Source: FEN-1297 sp963834015 (GTDB lineage Bacteria > Bacteroidota > Ignavibacteria > Ignavibacteriales > Ignavibacteriaceae). Taken from it: DNA of 64,000 nucleotides. Below, piece after piece: positions 15,029 through 23,872 of the stretch. The notes under the pieces are model-generated. The model was not told the DNA's origin. It made no database searches and saw only the letters and a program-made list of their open reading frames with translations. Made by a program: the position numbers and the translations under genes. Location of the stretch: assembly GCA_963834015.1 (NCBI GenBank), contig CAWIAG010000002.1, positions 806,001 to 870,000 of the forward strand, written 5' to 3'. Every line of letters starts with the position of its first letter. Positions within the stretch are counted from its first letter, which is position 1.

Positions 15029-15610
15029 TCAAAAAAACGGTCTATCTGGCTTTTTAAGACTCTTCGAACTCGAAAGTCCGGGTATATTGTTTTCCTCAAA
15101 AAAATCAACATCCGTAGTTTCATTGCTGGTTGATTTACTGCCTCCCTGCAAATCGCAAAGAAAAAATAATTTATATACATGAAAAGGAAACGGAGGGAGA
15201 TGCCCTTGTTTTGTTCTGTCTAATACGGCCAGTATTTTTTTTGATTTAACAATAAAGCCGGATTCCTCGAATACTTCCCTCTCTACCGATTCAGAAGGAG
15301 TTTCATTTGGGTCGGCCCAGCCGCCGGGTAACGTCCAGCCGCCGTCGATTTTCTCTTTAACCAGCAATATTTTATTACTCTTAAAGATAACACCCCTGAC
15401 ATCTACCTTGGGTGTTGCGTATCCTTCTTGTTTCCTGAATAATTCCTTTATAAATTCAAAATCGCCGCCGGAATTGGATGCCATAATTTCCGCCGAGATA
15501 TTCCTTATTTGGTCATACCGTTCAATATCAAATTCATTTTCAGCATAAGTAAGTCCGTTTTGTGCAATAGCCTGCAAGCTTTTTGCCCATTCAAGCCACT
15601 TTGGTTCCAT
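15029..15610 (-). CDS. NUDIX hydrolase, frameshifted near the C-terminus
   Basis: 193 aa as read. An N-terminal NUDIX-associated helical region (MEPKWLEWAKSLQAIAQNGL) is followed by the NUDIX box GGWADPNETPSESVEREVFEESG, broken here as GGWADPNETPSESVER then EVFEESG. The last 15 or so residues do not look native. In another frame the bases continue as RVLKSQIDRFFEFYRNPGL ending PTDFD at 14989-14991, the usual C-terminus of this family. A single-base insertion near 15060-15075 explains this. The catalytic core is intact, so the product may still work, or the shift may be a sequencing error. Family members hydrolyse nucleotide-sugar or ADP-ribose compounds. Confidence 0.85.
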   Translation of the reverse strand: MEPKWLEWAKSLQAIAQNGLTYAENEFDIERYDQIRNISAEIMASNSGGDFEFIKELFRKQEGYATPKVDVRGVIFKSNKILLVKEKIDGGWTLPGGWADPNETPSESVEREVFEESGFIVKSKKILAVLDRTKQGHLPPFPFHVYKLFFLCDLQGGSKSTSNETTDVDFFEENNIPGLSSSKSLKKPDRPFF

Positions 15611-15992
15611 TCTTCATCCTTAATTTATTTTAAACAGATTAATAAAATATAAATTTAACCCAAATTTTCCATTAGGAAAATTTGCCCTTCGGGCCGCCGG
15701 ATTGTAATAATTTGTTTGTAAATAAACTATAGCAAAAAACATTCACAAGATTGTTATATTTAAAAGCTGTAACCTGGCGGGGTTAACCCCGGTGGTATAT
15801 GGTTTTTTTTATCTGTTTTACAAAGAGACCTTTGAAAATAAATATTTCCAATGAATCTATTAGGTTTAATAAGTAAACATAAATGTGTATTCATTTTATT
15901 AATACGTATATATTTTGAATAGTTTGTTAACATAGTTAAATTTAGGTATTATAATAGTAATTTCTCATTGCTTTACCAATCTGCTTTTATTA
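15611..15992. other. 382-bp divergent spacer
   Basis: Lies between the NUDIX gene (minus) and the DUF2752 gene (plus). It holds a 12-bp perfect palindrome GGGGTTAACCCC (15779-15790) followed by a T8 run, and the promoter listed at 15927-15955. Nothing coding is visible. Confidence 0.45.
15927..15955 (+). promoter_or_regulatory. Promoter of the DUF2752 gene
   Basis: TTAACA (15927-15932), 17-bp spacer, TATAAT (15950-15955). ATG of the next gene lies 38 bp downstream. Confidence 0.5.
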
Positions 15993-16316
15993 ATGATTAA
16001 AATATTTGAATATATAAAAAAGATTAATTTTGAAGCAATTATATGGATTGCCGGGTTTGCAATACTGGCCTCAATAAATCCGTATTATCATTCGCACTTT
16101 TCAATTTGTCCTTTTAAATATTTTGGATTTAAGCACTGCCCCGGGTGCGGATTGGGGCATTCCATTTCTTATTTATTTCATGGTAATATTAAAGAATCAT
16201 TAGAAACTCATATACTTGGAATTCCGGCAGTTATAATATTAAGCATGCGTTCATTTAATTTGATTAAAAAATCAATTTCTAATTTTCAGCAAACAATAAA
16301 CTATAATGAAAGGTAA
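15993..16316 (+). CDS. DUF2752 membrane protein
   Basis: 107 aa with two likely membrane segments (about residues 15-30 and 75-92). They flank the family motif CPFKYFGFKHCPGCGLGHSI, in which cysteines in CPFK and CPGCG are the hallmark of DUF2752. Function unknown in the family. In Bacteroidota and relatives it is often next to TM2-domain genes, as here (50 bp to the next ORF). ATG 15993 chosen because the hydrophobic N-terminus follows directly. Confidence 0.85.
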   Translation: MIKIFEYIKKINFEAIIWIAGFAILASINPYYHSHFSICPFKYFGFKHCPGCGLGHSISYLFHGNIKESLETHILGIPAVIILSMRSFNLIKKSISNFQQTINYNER

Positions 16317-16366
16317 AGCAAATGGCCAACGTATTTCAAATGATGCCCTATCTTGAGGGTGATTAA

Positions 16367-16678
16367 ATGATATTCGTCCAGGGATTAATTAAGGATATGA
16401 ACGATAACCAGGCATTGCTTTTTGCCAATGCTTATAGTTCAAGGCGAAAAGATTCTCAAACAATTTTATTGACTGCCTGTATAGGTTTTATAGGATTTGC
16501 CGGGATACACCGGTTTATATTAGGCCATATCGGCATGGGACTGCTTTTTTTCTTTACGGGAGGACTTTGCGTTATCGGAACGATAGTTGACCTTATAAAC
16601 CATAGAAGACTTGCATTCGAATATAATCAGAGAGTTGCCCAGGAAGTTGCCATTATGACCAGAGGATCGGCTCAATAA
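16367..16678 (+). CDS. TM2-domain membrane protein with an in-frame stop near its natural start
   Basis: 103 aa from ATG 16367. The TM2 domain has two membrane helices: LLTACIGFIGFAGIHRFILG and GMGLLFFFTGGLCVIGTIVD. Upstream in the same frame, ATG 16322 begins MANVFQMMPYLEGD, which is how I remember related TM2 proteins beginning. It is then interrupted by TAA (16364-16366) exactly where such proteins have Glu. GAA to TAA is a single-base change. The next codon is ATG, so a shortened protein could still be made, possibly by re-initiation. Function of the family is unknown. It lies beside DUF2752. Confidence 0.8.
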   Translation: MIFVQGLIKDMNDNQALLFANAYSSRRKDSQTILLTACIGFIGFAGIHRFILGHIGMGLLFFFTGGLCVIGTIVDLINHRRLAFEYNQRVAQEVAIMTRGSAQ

Positions 16679-16785
16679 TACTTTGCCTCAACCCCAATTC
16701 CTGGTTATTAATGAAATAGGATTTTAATAAAATTTGAATTTAGTGTTATTCCATAAAGTGTTTAATAAAGCCCTGAGGCTATAGT

Positions 16786-16995
16786 ATGGATGAAAATACC
16801 GGTATTTCTGAGATTGTTCTGATAGCTGAAAAAATTAAAAATGCATGCATTCGTACGGCGCTCGAATCATTCGAATCCGCATCCAATGACGGTATATGTT
16901 GTGAAGGAGCGTGGGAGTGTGCAATCGATGCAATAAAAAATATCAACACATTGGAGATTTTAATCCGTGATGAACAATTAAGAAAAGACGTCTAG
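16786..16995 (+). CDS. Small conserved-looking protein of unknown function
   Basis: 69 aa, acidic, predicted mostly helical, with the central sequence GICCEGAWECAIDAI that contains three cysteines. No signal peptide or membrane segment. I have a weak memory of similar 60-70-aa proteins with an EGAWE-AI-AI core in Bacteroidota, without known function. The stop overlaps the stop of the convergent LolA-like gene by a few bases. Confidence 0.6.
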   Translation: MDENTGISEIVLIAEKIKNACIRTALESFESASNDGICCEGAWECAIDAIKNINTLEILIRDEQLRKDV

Positions 16996-17687
16996 CCTTT
17001 TGGAGTTATTTTCTTTTTAGGAAACATGGAGTCCGGAATTCCTTTATTAACTATATAGTTAGAATAAGTAAGGAATACTTTTCCTGTAGAATTTCCCGGA
17101 TTATTTTTATTATTATTACTATTATCTTCTTCCATGGAGTTGCGCGACAACTTCAACCTAGATGTATTAAATGTAAATTCTATATTTTGGGGCAAAGGGA
17201 AATTATTATTGTCATATTTTAATATTATAATGAAAGTACCATTCGTTTTAGTTGTGGATTCAACTTTACGCAGCAGGTTTTCGCTCTGATCAATCCATAG
17301 TGTTGAAAGTATAACATCACCTTTATCATTTAAGGGAATTATCTTTACTACATATGTTTTATGCCCGTCAAATAGTTCATCGCCGGAATAAATTGCAGTG
17401 TACTCTCCATTCAATAAAGATAATGGAGATGTGTACAACCCATCTTTCGGTAGCATTGCGAATCCGTCAGACTCAATATGAGTTTTATCCGGCTGCTTAA
17501 AATATATTTTAGCTTTCATTTCAGGCACTTTTAAGAAACTTACATCTACTTTTATATCCACATCGGCCGTATAATCTTTAACTTTTTTGAAATTATCTTT
17601 AAGGTTTTTTATTATAAGATCCGGATCTTTGCTCTGGCTGAAACAAACAGCAGTTATAAGGAATAAGGATAAAAATATTTTTTTCAT
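16992..17687 (-). CDS. LolA-like outer-membrane lipoprotein carrier/sorting protein
   Basis: 231 aa with a signal peptide (MKKIFLSLFLITAVCFSQS, cleavage after about residue 18). The N-terminal LKDNFKKVKDYTADVDIKV and the succession of strands with LWIDQSENLLRKVES are those of the LolA/LolB-fold proteins that carry lipids or lipoproteins across the periplasm. A low-complexity Asn/Lys stretch (about 187-200) interrupts the C-terminal part. It is 42 bp downstream of an ABC exporter pair, suggesting that the three act together, though the cargo is unknown. Confidence 0.75.
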   Translation of the reverse strand: MKKIFLSLFLITAVCFSQSKDPDLIIKNLKDNFKKVKDYTADVDIKVDVSFLKVPEMKAKIYFKQPDKTHIESDGFAMLPKDGLYTSPLSLLNGEYTAIYSGDELFDGHKTYVVKIIPLNDKGDVILSTLWIDQSENLLRKVESTTKTNGTFIIILKYDNNNFPLPQNIEFTFNTSRLKLSRNSMEEDNSNNNKNNPGNSTGKVFLTYSNYIVNKGIPDSMFPKKKITPKG

Positions 17688-17729
17688 TTTAATATCGATT
17701 AATTTCTATAATACTAATAAAGCAACAAG

Positions 17730-18569
17730 TTACGTTAGGATATCTTTCTTATAAAATATATAAGACGCCAGACCAAATAGCCCGGCGATATGTCCGAGCA
17801 GTATTAAAGTTGATTTTACAATCTCAAACCTGTCTAAAGGTTTATCAAAAAACATGCTCCATGTACCCATATAGCTTGTAAATAAATAAGGCCTGATTGA
17901 TTGGAAAATGTCCACGTTAATTGCAGAAACAATTAAAAATATTATTATAATTGCCATAGTTGAAATAATGGGCCCTATCGCATTTTCAACAAGCGCAGAG
18001 AATAAGAAAGCAAGCGAGGCTACCACACTCATACTTAATACAGCAGAGCAATAAGCTAAAAGAAACCTCCACAAAATATCGTTTTTTGCAAATACTGTAA
18101 TAATTCCATTCCTGAAAACAATCAATTCACCTGTTCCAAGAAGCAGATAACCCAGCCCAAGGCTGAACACTGCAAGCAAAAGAATAAGCAGGAATGAATA
18201 TATAAGGCCTGCAATAAATTTGGAACTTACGATTTGCATTCTTGAAACCGGCCTGGTAAGAAGCAGCCTGTAAGTACCGGCAGTAGATTCACCGGCTAAA
18301 AGGTCCCCGGCAACCAGGGTAATCAGAAACGGTATATGCACAGTAAGGCTGTTAAGTATTAAGTATGAAACGAAATAAGTGTTAAGTAAATTTCCAACAA
18401 ATAAAAAAGATTGTTGAAGATCTCTTGTTATAAAATCTATTGACTTATGTCCTTCTATCTGCAAGGCAAATTCTATAACGGGGACGAGAACAGCAATGGC
18501 AATAAAACCTATATAAGAGCGCCATTTTTTAAATATTTTATAAAGCTCAATATTTATTAATTTAATCAT
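17730..18569 (-). CDS. ABC-2 type transporter permease
   Basis: 279 aa with about six hydrophobic segments and the ABC-2 layout: a cytosolic start (MIKLINIELYKIFKKWRSYIG), then ESTAGTYRLLLTRPVSR, a hallmark of this permease family. Its ATG overlaps the TGA of the ATPase gene by one base (TGATG), indicating translational coupling. It probably forms an exporter with the upstream ATPase. Substrate unknown. Confidence 0.9.
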   Translation of the reverse strand: MIKLINIELYKIFKKWRSYIGFIAIAVLVPVIEFALQIEGHKSIDFITRDLQQSFLFVGNLLNTYFVSYLILNSLTVHIPFLITLVAGDLLAGESTAGTYRLLLTRPVSRMQIVSSKFIAGLIYSFLLILLLAVFSLGLGYLLLGTGELIVFRNGIITVFAKNDILWRFLLAYCSAVLSMSVVASLAFLFSALVENAIGPIISTMAIIIIFLIVSAINVDIFQSIRPYLFTSYMGTWSMFFDKPLDRFEIVKSTLILLGHIAGLFGLASYIFYKKDILT

Positions 18570-19501
18570 CAGGATACCTTCTGTGTAATGTTTAGAAAGT
18601 ATTCTTCAAGTGAACGGGTAGGAATAACAGCTCCTACAGAAATATCATTTTGTACCAGGTATTTATTCAATTGAGAAACTTCATCATGTGCTAAATTAAA
18701 AATCAATTTCCCGTTTACAGCAGTATCAAGTTTATCTATCCAGGCGGTATTATCCAGAAGGGATTTTGCTCTTTCCATGTTATCAACTTCAAAAGTAACA
18801 CGTACACTTTTTGAGTCCAGTAATTCCTCAACATAACCCTCGACTTTAGCAGAGCCCTTATCTATAATAATCATTCTATTTGCAACAAGTTCTACCTCGT
18901 ATAAGACATGAGAAGAGAGGAAAATAGTTTTTTGTTTTTCTTTGCTGAGGTAAATGATTAAATCTCTAATTTCTTTCATTCCCTGGGGATCCAGGCCGGT
19001 TGTAGGTTCATCCAGTATGATGAGTTCGGGATCGTGCAAAAGAGCCTGCGCCAATCCAAGCCTTTGCTTCATTCCATGCGAGTAAGTTTTTACCTTACTT
19101 TTAAATCTTTTCTCCAGCCCAACCAGTTCCAGCACTTCCATAATCCGGTTTTTACCTATTTCTTTGCCGGATATTTTTCCTAATATCTCAAGGTTTTTAT
19201 AAGCCGATAAATATCCATAAAAATCCGGTTTTTCAACAATTGCACCAATTTTACCCAATATTTCTTTCCGGTGATGTCTTAATGTATTTCCAAATACTTT
19301 TATACTTCCCTCGCTTGGAGTTATAAGAGATACCAGCATTCTTATGGTGGTGCTTTTACCGGCACCATTTGGCCCGAGGAATCCAAAAACATCACCTTTG
19401 TAAACATTAAGGTTTAAATTATTAACTGCTTTTAAATCCCTGAAATGCTTGGAAAGATTAACAATTTCTATAACTTTATCTGAGTCCAAACTGATTCCCA
19501 A
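18569..19501 (-). CDS. ABC transporter ATP-binding protein
   Basis: 310 aa. Walker A GPNGAGKST at residues 43-51, signature YSHGMKQRLGLAQAL, Walker B LIILDEPTTGLDP, and the H-loop SSHVL. The Q-loop position reads VEKPDFYGYL, as in lantibiotic/bacitracin-type exporters. The C-terminal 90 residues form an accessory domain. The start appears to be TTG at 19501 because no ATG lies near the conserved N-terminus. It is first in a three-gene unit with the permease and the LolA-like protein. Confidence 0.92.
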   Translation of the reverse strand: MGISLDSDKVIEIVNLSKHFRDLKAVNNLNLNVYKGDVFGFLGPNGAGKSTTIRMLVSLITPSEGSIKVFGNTLRHHRKEILGKIGAIVEKPDFYGYLSAYKNLEILGKISGKEIGKNRIMEVLELVGLEKRFKSKVKTYSHGMKQRLGLAQALLHDPELIILDEPTTGLDPQGMKEIRDLIIYLSKEKQKTIFLSSHVLYEVELVANRMIIIDKGSAKVEGYVEELLDSKSVRVTFEVDNMERAKSLLDNTAWIDKLDTAVNGKLIFNLAHDEVSQLNKYLVQNDISVGAVIPTRSLEEYFLNITQKVS

Positions 19502-20070
19502 ATATTATTTTATTCCCGGTGATCTTAATCATTAATTACTTTTATTTTAATTTGTAAAATATAACGTTTAGTACAAATTTAAACTATTATTCCACAATTA
19601 AACTATTTTTTACATAGCTGGTCAATATTAACTGATGAAGTGCATTTCAAGCCCTATTTACGGGGTAAAAGCTCAGTATACTGTTTTGGATATAATTAAA
19701 AAATATTATTTAATCTTTTTTGATATTTCGACTAAAAAAAATTAATATTTCAAGAATTAAATGCAACTATAAGTTAAAATATTTTAAAAATATTTAATTT
19801 GGTTTTTAATTGAAATATTCTCAAGTTTGTATAAATTTTACCACGGTAAAATTTTCCCTGAAAATATATTTTCGGGTTCTATTTCCTTTTTAATCAAATT
19901 TATTTAGTTTGAATTAATCCTAAAATAATTCTTACACATTTTTTAATCATGACAATTAAAATTAACCGCTTTAGATTTTTATTAAATATTATCCTGATAA
20001 AAATCGGGACAGATACATCAAATTTCATTATATATTTAGAATCTTAATTTCGTGGGAAGGGAGTTTATTA
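19502..20070. other. 569-bp divergent promoter region between the ABC operon and nrdJ
   Basis: Very AT-rich, no gene. It contains a perfect inverted repeat AAATTTTACC (19833-19842)/GGTAAAATTT (19845-19854) around AC, a plausible operator. A weak TATATTTA box (20031-20038) and an SD-like GGAAGGG precede nrdJ. I see no NrdR-box pair or cobalamin riboswitch. Confidence 0.45.
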
Positions 20071-23000
20071 ATGCAAATTGAACGATATTTCACAAAATCC
20101 GGACTGGATCCGTTATCTTCTATTGAATTTACCAAACGAATTTCAGAGATAAAAAATCCGGATGGTTCAACTGTATTTAGAATGGAAGATGTCTCCGTCC
20201 CTTCAGAATGGTCGCAGGTTGCAACCGATATTATTGCTCAAAAATATTTTCGTAAAGCCGGCATTCCGAAACTATTAAAGAAAGTTGATGAAGAAGGAGT
20301 ACCCGTATGGCTGCAAAATTCAACAGCCGATACTGAAAAGTTAAATCAGCTTCCTGAAAAAGACAGAGTAACATCCGAAACTGATGCAAAACAAGTATTT
20401 CACAGGCTGGCAGGCTGCTGGACTTACTGGGGCTGGAAAGCAAACTACTTTGATTCCGAAGAAGATGCAAAAACTTTTTACGATGAACTAATGTACATGT
20501 TTGCATACCAGATGACTGCCCCTAACAGCCCGCAATGGTTCAACACCGGCCTTCATTGGGCATATGGAATTACAGGGCCTTCCCAGGGACATTATTTTGT
20601 AGATTATAAAACTGCAAAACTAACTGCCTCGGGTGATGCTTATACCCATCCTCAGCCTCACGCTTGTTTCATTCAATCCGTAAAAGACGATCTTGTTAAT
20701 GAAGGCGGCATAATGGATTTATGGGTACGTGAAGCAAGGTTATTTAAGTACGGTTCCGGGACAGGTTCAAATTTTTCAGAAATTCGCGGCTCAAATGAAC
20801 CATTAAGCGGCGGCGGAAAATCTTCAGGATTAATGTCATTCCTGAAAATCGGGGACCGCTCGGCAGGTGCAATTAAATCCGGTGGAACAACCCGTAGAGC
20901 TGCAAAAATGGTTACCTTGGATCTTGATCATCCCGATATAGAGGAATATATTAATTGGAAAGTTGTTGAAGAACAAAAGGTAGCTGCCCTTGTGGCCGGA
21001 TCAAAATTATGCAATCAGCATCTGAACGCTATTATGAAAGCTTGTTACGATGAGCATCCGGAAAATGACAGATTTAATAAAGCACTAAATAAAAATTTGA
21101 AGCATGCCGTTGTTGAAGCACGAAAAGTTCATATTCCCAATAACTATATTGAAAGAGTAATTCATCTTGCAAAACTCGGATTCAAATCAATAGAATTCCC
21201 GGTTTTAGATACTGATTGGACCTCTGATTCTTACCTTACAGTCTCCGGCCAGAATTCCAATAACTCTATAAGAATAAACAATGAATTTATGAATGCCGTA
21301 TTAAACGACGGCGACTGGAATCTTTATTGGCGTGTTGAGAAGAAAAAAGCGAAAGCTGAAAAAAGAGCACCCAAACCTTGCAAAACTTTAAAAGCCAAGG
21401 AGTTCTGGGATGAGATTGCGTATGCAGCATGGTCCTGCGCCGATCCGGGGATTCAATACCATACAACAATAAATGAATGGCATACCTGCCCTGAAGACGG
21501 GGAAATTAAAGCTTCTAACCCATGCAGTGAATATATGTTCCTTGATGATACTGCCTGCAATTTAGCATCTATAAATCTTATAAAATTTTATGACTCTAAA
21601 ACACAAAAATTTAAGATAGATGATTTCAGGCATGCTACAAGACTGTGGACAATTGTTCTTGAAATTAGCGTATTGATGGCTCAATTCCCGAGTAAACAAA
21701 TTGCTCAATTAAGTTATGATTTCAGAACACTTGGCTTGGGATATGCAAATCTCGGTTCTCTTCTTATGCAGCAGGGAATTCCATATGACAGCAATGAAGC
21801 GTTTGCTATTTGCGGCGCATTAACTGCTATTATGCATATGACCTCTTATGCAACTTCTGCAGAAATGGCAAAACAAATTGGTACCTTCGTAAAATATGAA
21901 AAGAACAAAGAACATATGCTTCGCGTTATAAGGAACCATAGAAGAGCAGCTTATAACGTTCCTCACGAAGAATATGAAGGGTTATCCATCTTCCCTGTAG
22001 GAATAGATCCTAAATACTGCCCTTCCGATCTTTTGAAAGCGGCACGTGAGGATGCAGACAAAGCGCTTGAATTAGGAACCCGGTATGGTTTCAGAAATGC
22101 CCAGGTTACCGTGATTGCCCCTACAGGAACAATAGGACTGGTTATGGACTGCGATACTACCGGTGTTGAGCCTGATTATGCTTTGGTTAAATTTAAAAAG
22201 CTGGCCGGAGGCGGTTACTTTAAGATTATTAACCAATCAATACCTCCTGCCCTGGAAAGATTGGGATATAATAAAGACCAGATATCCGAAATTGTAAAAT
22301 ATGCCAAAGGCTCCGGAACACTTGAAGGCTGCCCTTACGTTAATCCACAGGCATTAAAAGCAAAGGGATTTACCGAAGCAATACTAAGTAAAATTGAAAA
22401 AACCCTACCGACGGTTTTTGATTTAAGTTTTGCATTTAACAAGTTTACAATCGGTGAAGACTTTTTAATAACCAAGTTAAATTTCAGCAAAGATGAAATA
22501 AACACAATGGATTTTAACCTGCTTACCGCATTAGGTTTCTCGAAGCAGGAAATTTCATCCGCAAATGATTATGTGTGCGGCACGATGACGATTGAAGGCG
22601 CACCTTTCTTAAATCATGAACATTATCCTGTGTTTGACTGCGCAAATAAATGCGGCAAGAAGGGTACAAGATTTATACGCCCTGTTGCTCATATCAGGAT
22701 GATGGCCGCAGCCCAGCCTTTTATTTCAGGCGCCATTTCAAAAACAATTAATTTACCCAATCATGCTTCAATTGAAGACATAAAAGACGCTTATATGGAT
22801 TCATGGAAGTTAGGCGTAAAAGCAAATGCCCTGTACAGGGATGGTTCAAAATTATCCCAGCCTTTAAATTCAATCAGTGAAGAAGAACTCGAAGCAATAT
22901 TGGAAGACAAAGAACAGAACGATATTGTTAAAATTGCAGAAAAAATTATACACAGGTATATTGCAAAAAGAAGAAGGCTGCCCGATAGAAGAACAGGCTA

Positions 23001-23655
23001 TACTCAGAAAGCAAAAATCAACGGCCAATCGGTTTATATAAGAACCGGGGAATATGACAACGGCCAGCTTGGTGAAATATTTATAGACATGCACCGTGAA
23101 GGCGCTGCTTTCAGAAGTTTGCTTAACTGCTTTGCAATTGCCATCTCTCTTGGTTTACAGCACGGCGTACCTCTTGAAGAATTTGTAGATGCATTTGTAT
23201 TTACACGTTTTGAACCAAGCGGCCTTGTTACGGGTAATGATAAGATTAAGATGTCCACCTCCGTTATTGACTATATCTTCAGGGAATTAGCAGTAACTTA
23301 CCTTGGAAGAAATGATCTTTCACATGTTGATCCCGACGAATCAAAGTCAAAGGTTTCTCCGGGTATCGTTAAAAAATTCGCCGAACCGGAATTTGTAAGT
23401 GAAGAAATTGTAAGTGAACGCCTTGTAGAGCTGGATAAAGATCATGCAAAAGCATCTTATAACTATTCTCTTTCTTCAAGCGAACCGAAGCTTCACCAAA
23501 GTTTATCCGGTAATGCGCATCATTCAAAGGTAAGACAGGCAATTGAAAAAGGCTATACCGGTGATGTATGCAGCGAGTGCCAGAGTTTAACAATGGTTAG
23601 AAACGGCACCTGTTTAAAATGCATGACCTGCGGTTCTACTTCAGGCTGCAGCTAA
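20071..23655 (+). CDS. nrdJ: Adenosylcobalamin-dependent (class II) ribonucleoside-diphosphate reductase
   Basis: Makes deoxyribonucleotides using a B12-generated thiyl radical, independent of oxygen. 1194 aa. The N-terminal region has APNSPQWFNTGL and FIQSVKDDLVN around the first active-site cysteine, then NPCSEYMFLDDTACNLAS. VIAPTGTIGLVMDCDTTG lies later in the barrel. The C-terminus has a zinc/redox cysteine cluster (VCSECQSLTMVRNGTCLKC, then MTCGSTSGCS). No second subunit gene is nearby, consistent with class II. I see no intein block. A terminator follows 23 bp after the stop. Confidence 0.95.
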   Translation: MQIERYFTKSGLDPLSSIEFTKRISEIKNPDGSTVFRMEDVSVPSEWSQVATDIIAQKYFRKAGIPKLLKKVDEEGVPVWLQNSTADTEKLNQLPEKDRVTSETDAKQVFHRLAGCWTYWGWKANYFDSEEDAKTFYDELMYMFAYQMTAPNSPQWFNTGLHWAYGITGPSQGHYFVDYKTAKLTASGDAYTHPQPHACFIQSVKDDLVNEGGIMDLWVREARLFKYGSGTGSNFSEIRGSNEPLSGGGKSSGLMSFLKIGDRSAGAIKSGGTTRRAAKMVTLDLDHPDIEEYINWKVVEEQKVAALVAGSKLCNQHLNAIMKACYDEHPENDRFNKALNKNLKHAVVEARKVHIPNNYIERVIHLAKLGFKSIEFPVLDTDWTSDSYLTVSGQNSNNSIRINNEFMNAVLNDGDWNLYWRVEKKKAKAEKRAPKPCKTLKAKEFWDEIAYAAWSCADPGIQYHTTINEWHTCPEDGEIKASNPCSEYMFLDDTACNLASINLIKFYDSKTQKFKIDDFRHATRLWTIVLEISVLMAQFPSKQIAQLSYDFRTLGLGYANLGSLLMQQGIPYDSNEAFAICGALTAIMHMTSYATSAEMAKQIGTFVKYEKNKEHMLRVIRNHRRAAYNVPHEEYEGLSIFPVGIDPKYCPSDLLKAAREDADKALELGTRYGFRNAQVTVIAPTGTIGLVMDCDTTGVEPDYALVKFKKLAGGGYFKIINQSIPPALERLGYNKDQISEIVKYAKGSGTLEGCPYVNPQALKAKGFTEAILSKIEKTLPTVFDLSFAFNKFTIGEDFLITKLNFSKDEINTMDFNLLTALGFSKQEISSANDYVCGTMTIEGAPFLNHEHYPVFDCANKCGKKGTRFIRPVAHIRMMAAAQPFISGAISKTINLPNHASIEDIKDAYMDSWKLGVKANALYRDGSKLSQPLNSISEEELEAILEDKEQNDIVKIAEKIIHRYIAKRRRLPDRRTGYTQKAKINGQSVYIRTGEYDNGQLGEIFIDMHREGAAFRSLLNCFAIAISLGLQHGVPLEEFVDAFVFTRFEPSGLVTGNDKIKMSTSVIDYIFRELAVTYLGRNDLSHVDPDESKSKVSPGIVKKFAEPEFVSEEIVSERLVELDKDHAKASYNYSLSSSEPKLHQSLSGNAHHSKVRQAIEKGYTGDVCSECQSLTMVRNGTCLKCMTCGSTSGCS

Positions 23656-23678
23656 AACAGAATAAATTATATCTTAAT

Positions 23679-23706
23679 AAAGCCGTCTTTGAGACGGCTT
23701 TATTTA
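23679..23706 (+). terminator. Terminator of nrdJ
   Basis: 10-bp perfect stem AAAGCCGTCT/AGACGGCTTT with a 3-base loop (23679-23701), followed by ATTTATAT. Confidence 0.75.
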
Positions 23707-23804
23707 TATCATTTGGATTTTAATTTTTTTATGCCCGCTTGATATAAGGCAATTCTACCAGGCGCAGCATGGGCACTATATTATAATGAAGAATGATTAG
23801 TATT

Positions 23805-23850
23805 GAAAAAAAACAAGTGTAACTCCTGGGTTTCATTAACAGGAGTTACA
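23805..23850 (-). terminator. Terminator of the rpoD-NlpC operon
   Basis: Read on the minus strand, an 11-bp stem (arms 23840-23850 and 23818-23828, TGTAACTCCTG type) is followed by CTTG and a run of eight T. It lies just downstream of the NlpC/P60 stop. Confidence 0.8.
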
Positions 23851-23872
23851 ATTTCAGCCGGTATGGCCAATA

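Noticed and set aside
19502..20070. Cobalamin riboswitch before nrdJ
   Set aside because: No B12-box-like sequence could be found in the spacer.
20071..23655. Intein inside nrdJ
   Set aside because: Length is normal for the family, the sequence runs continuously through conserved blocks, and no intein splice motifs (Cys/Ser start with HN-C/S end) were seen.
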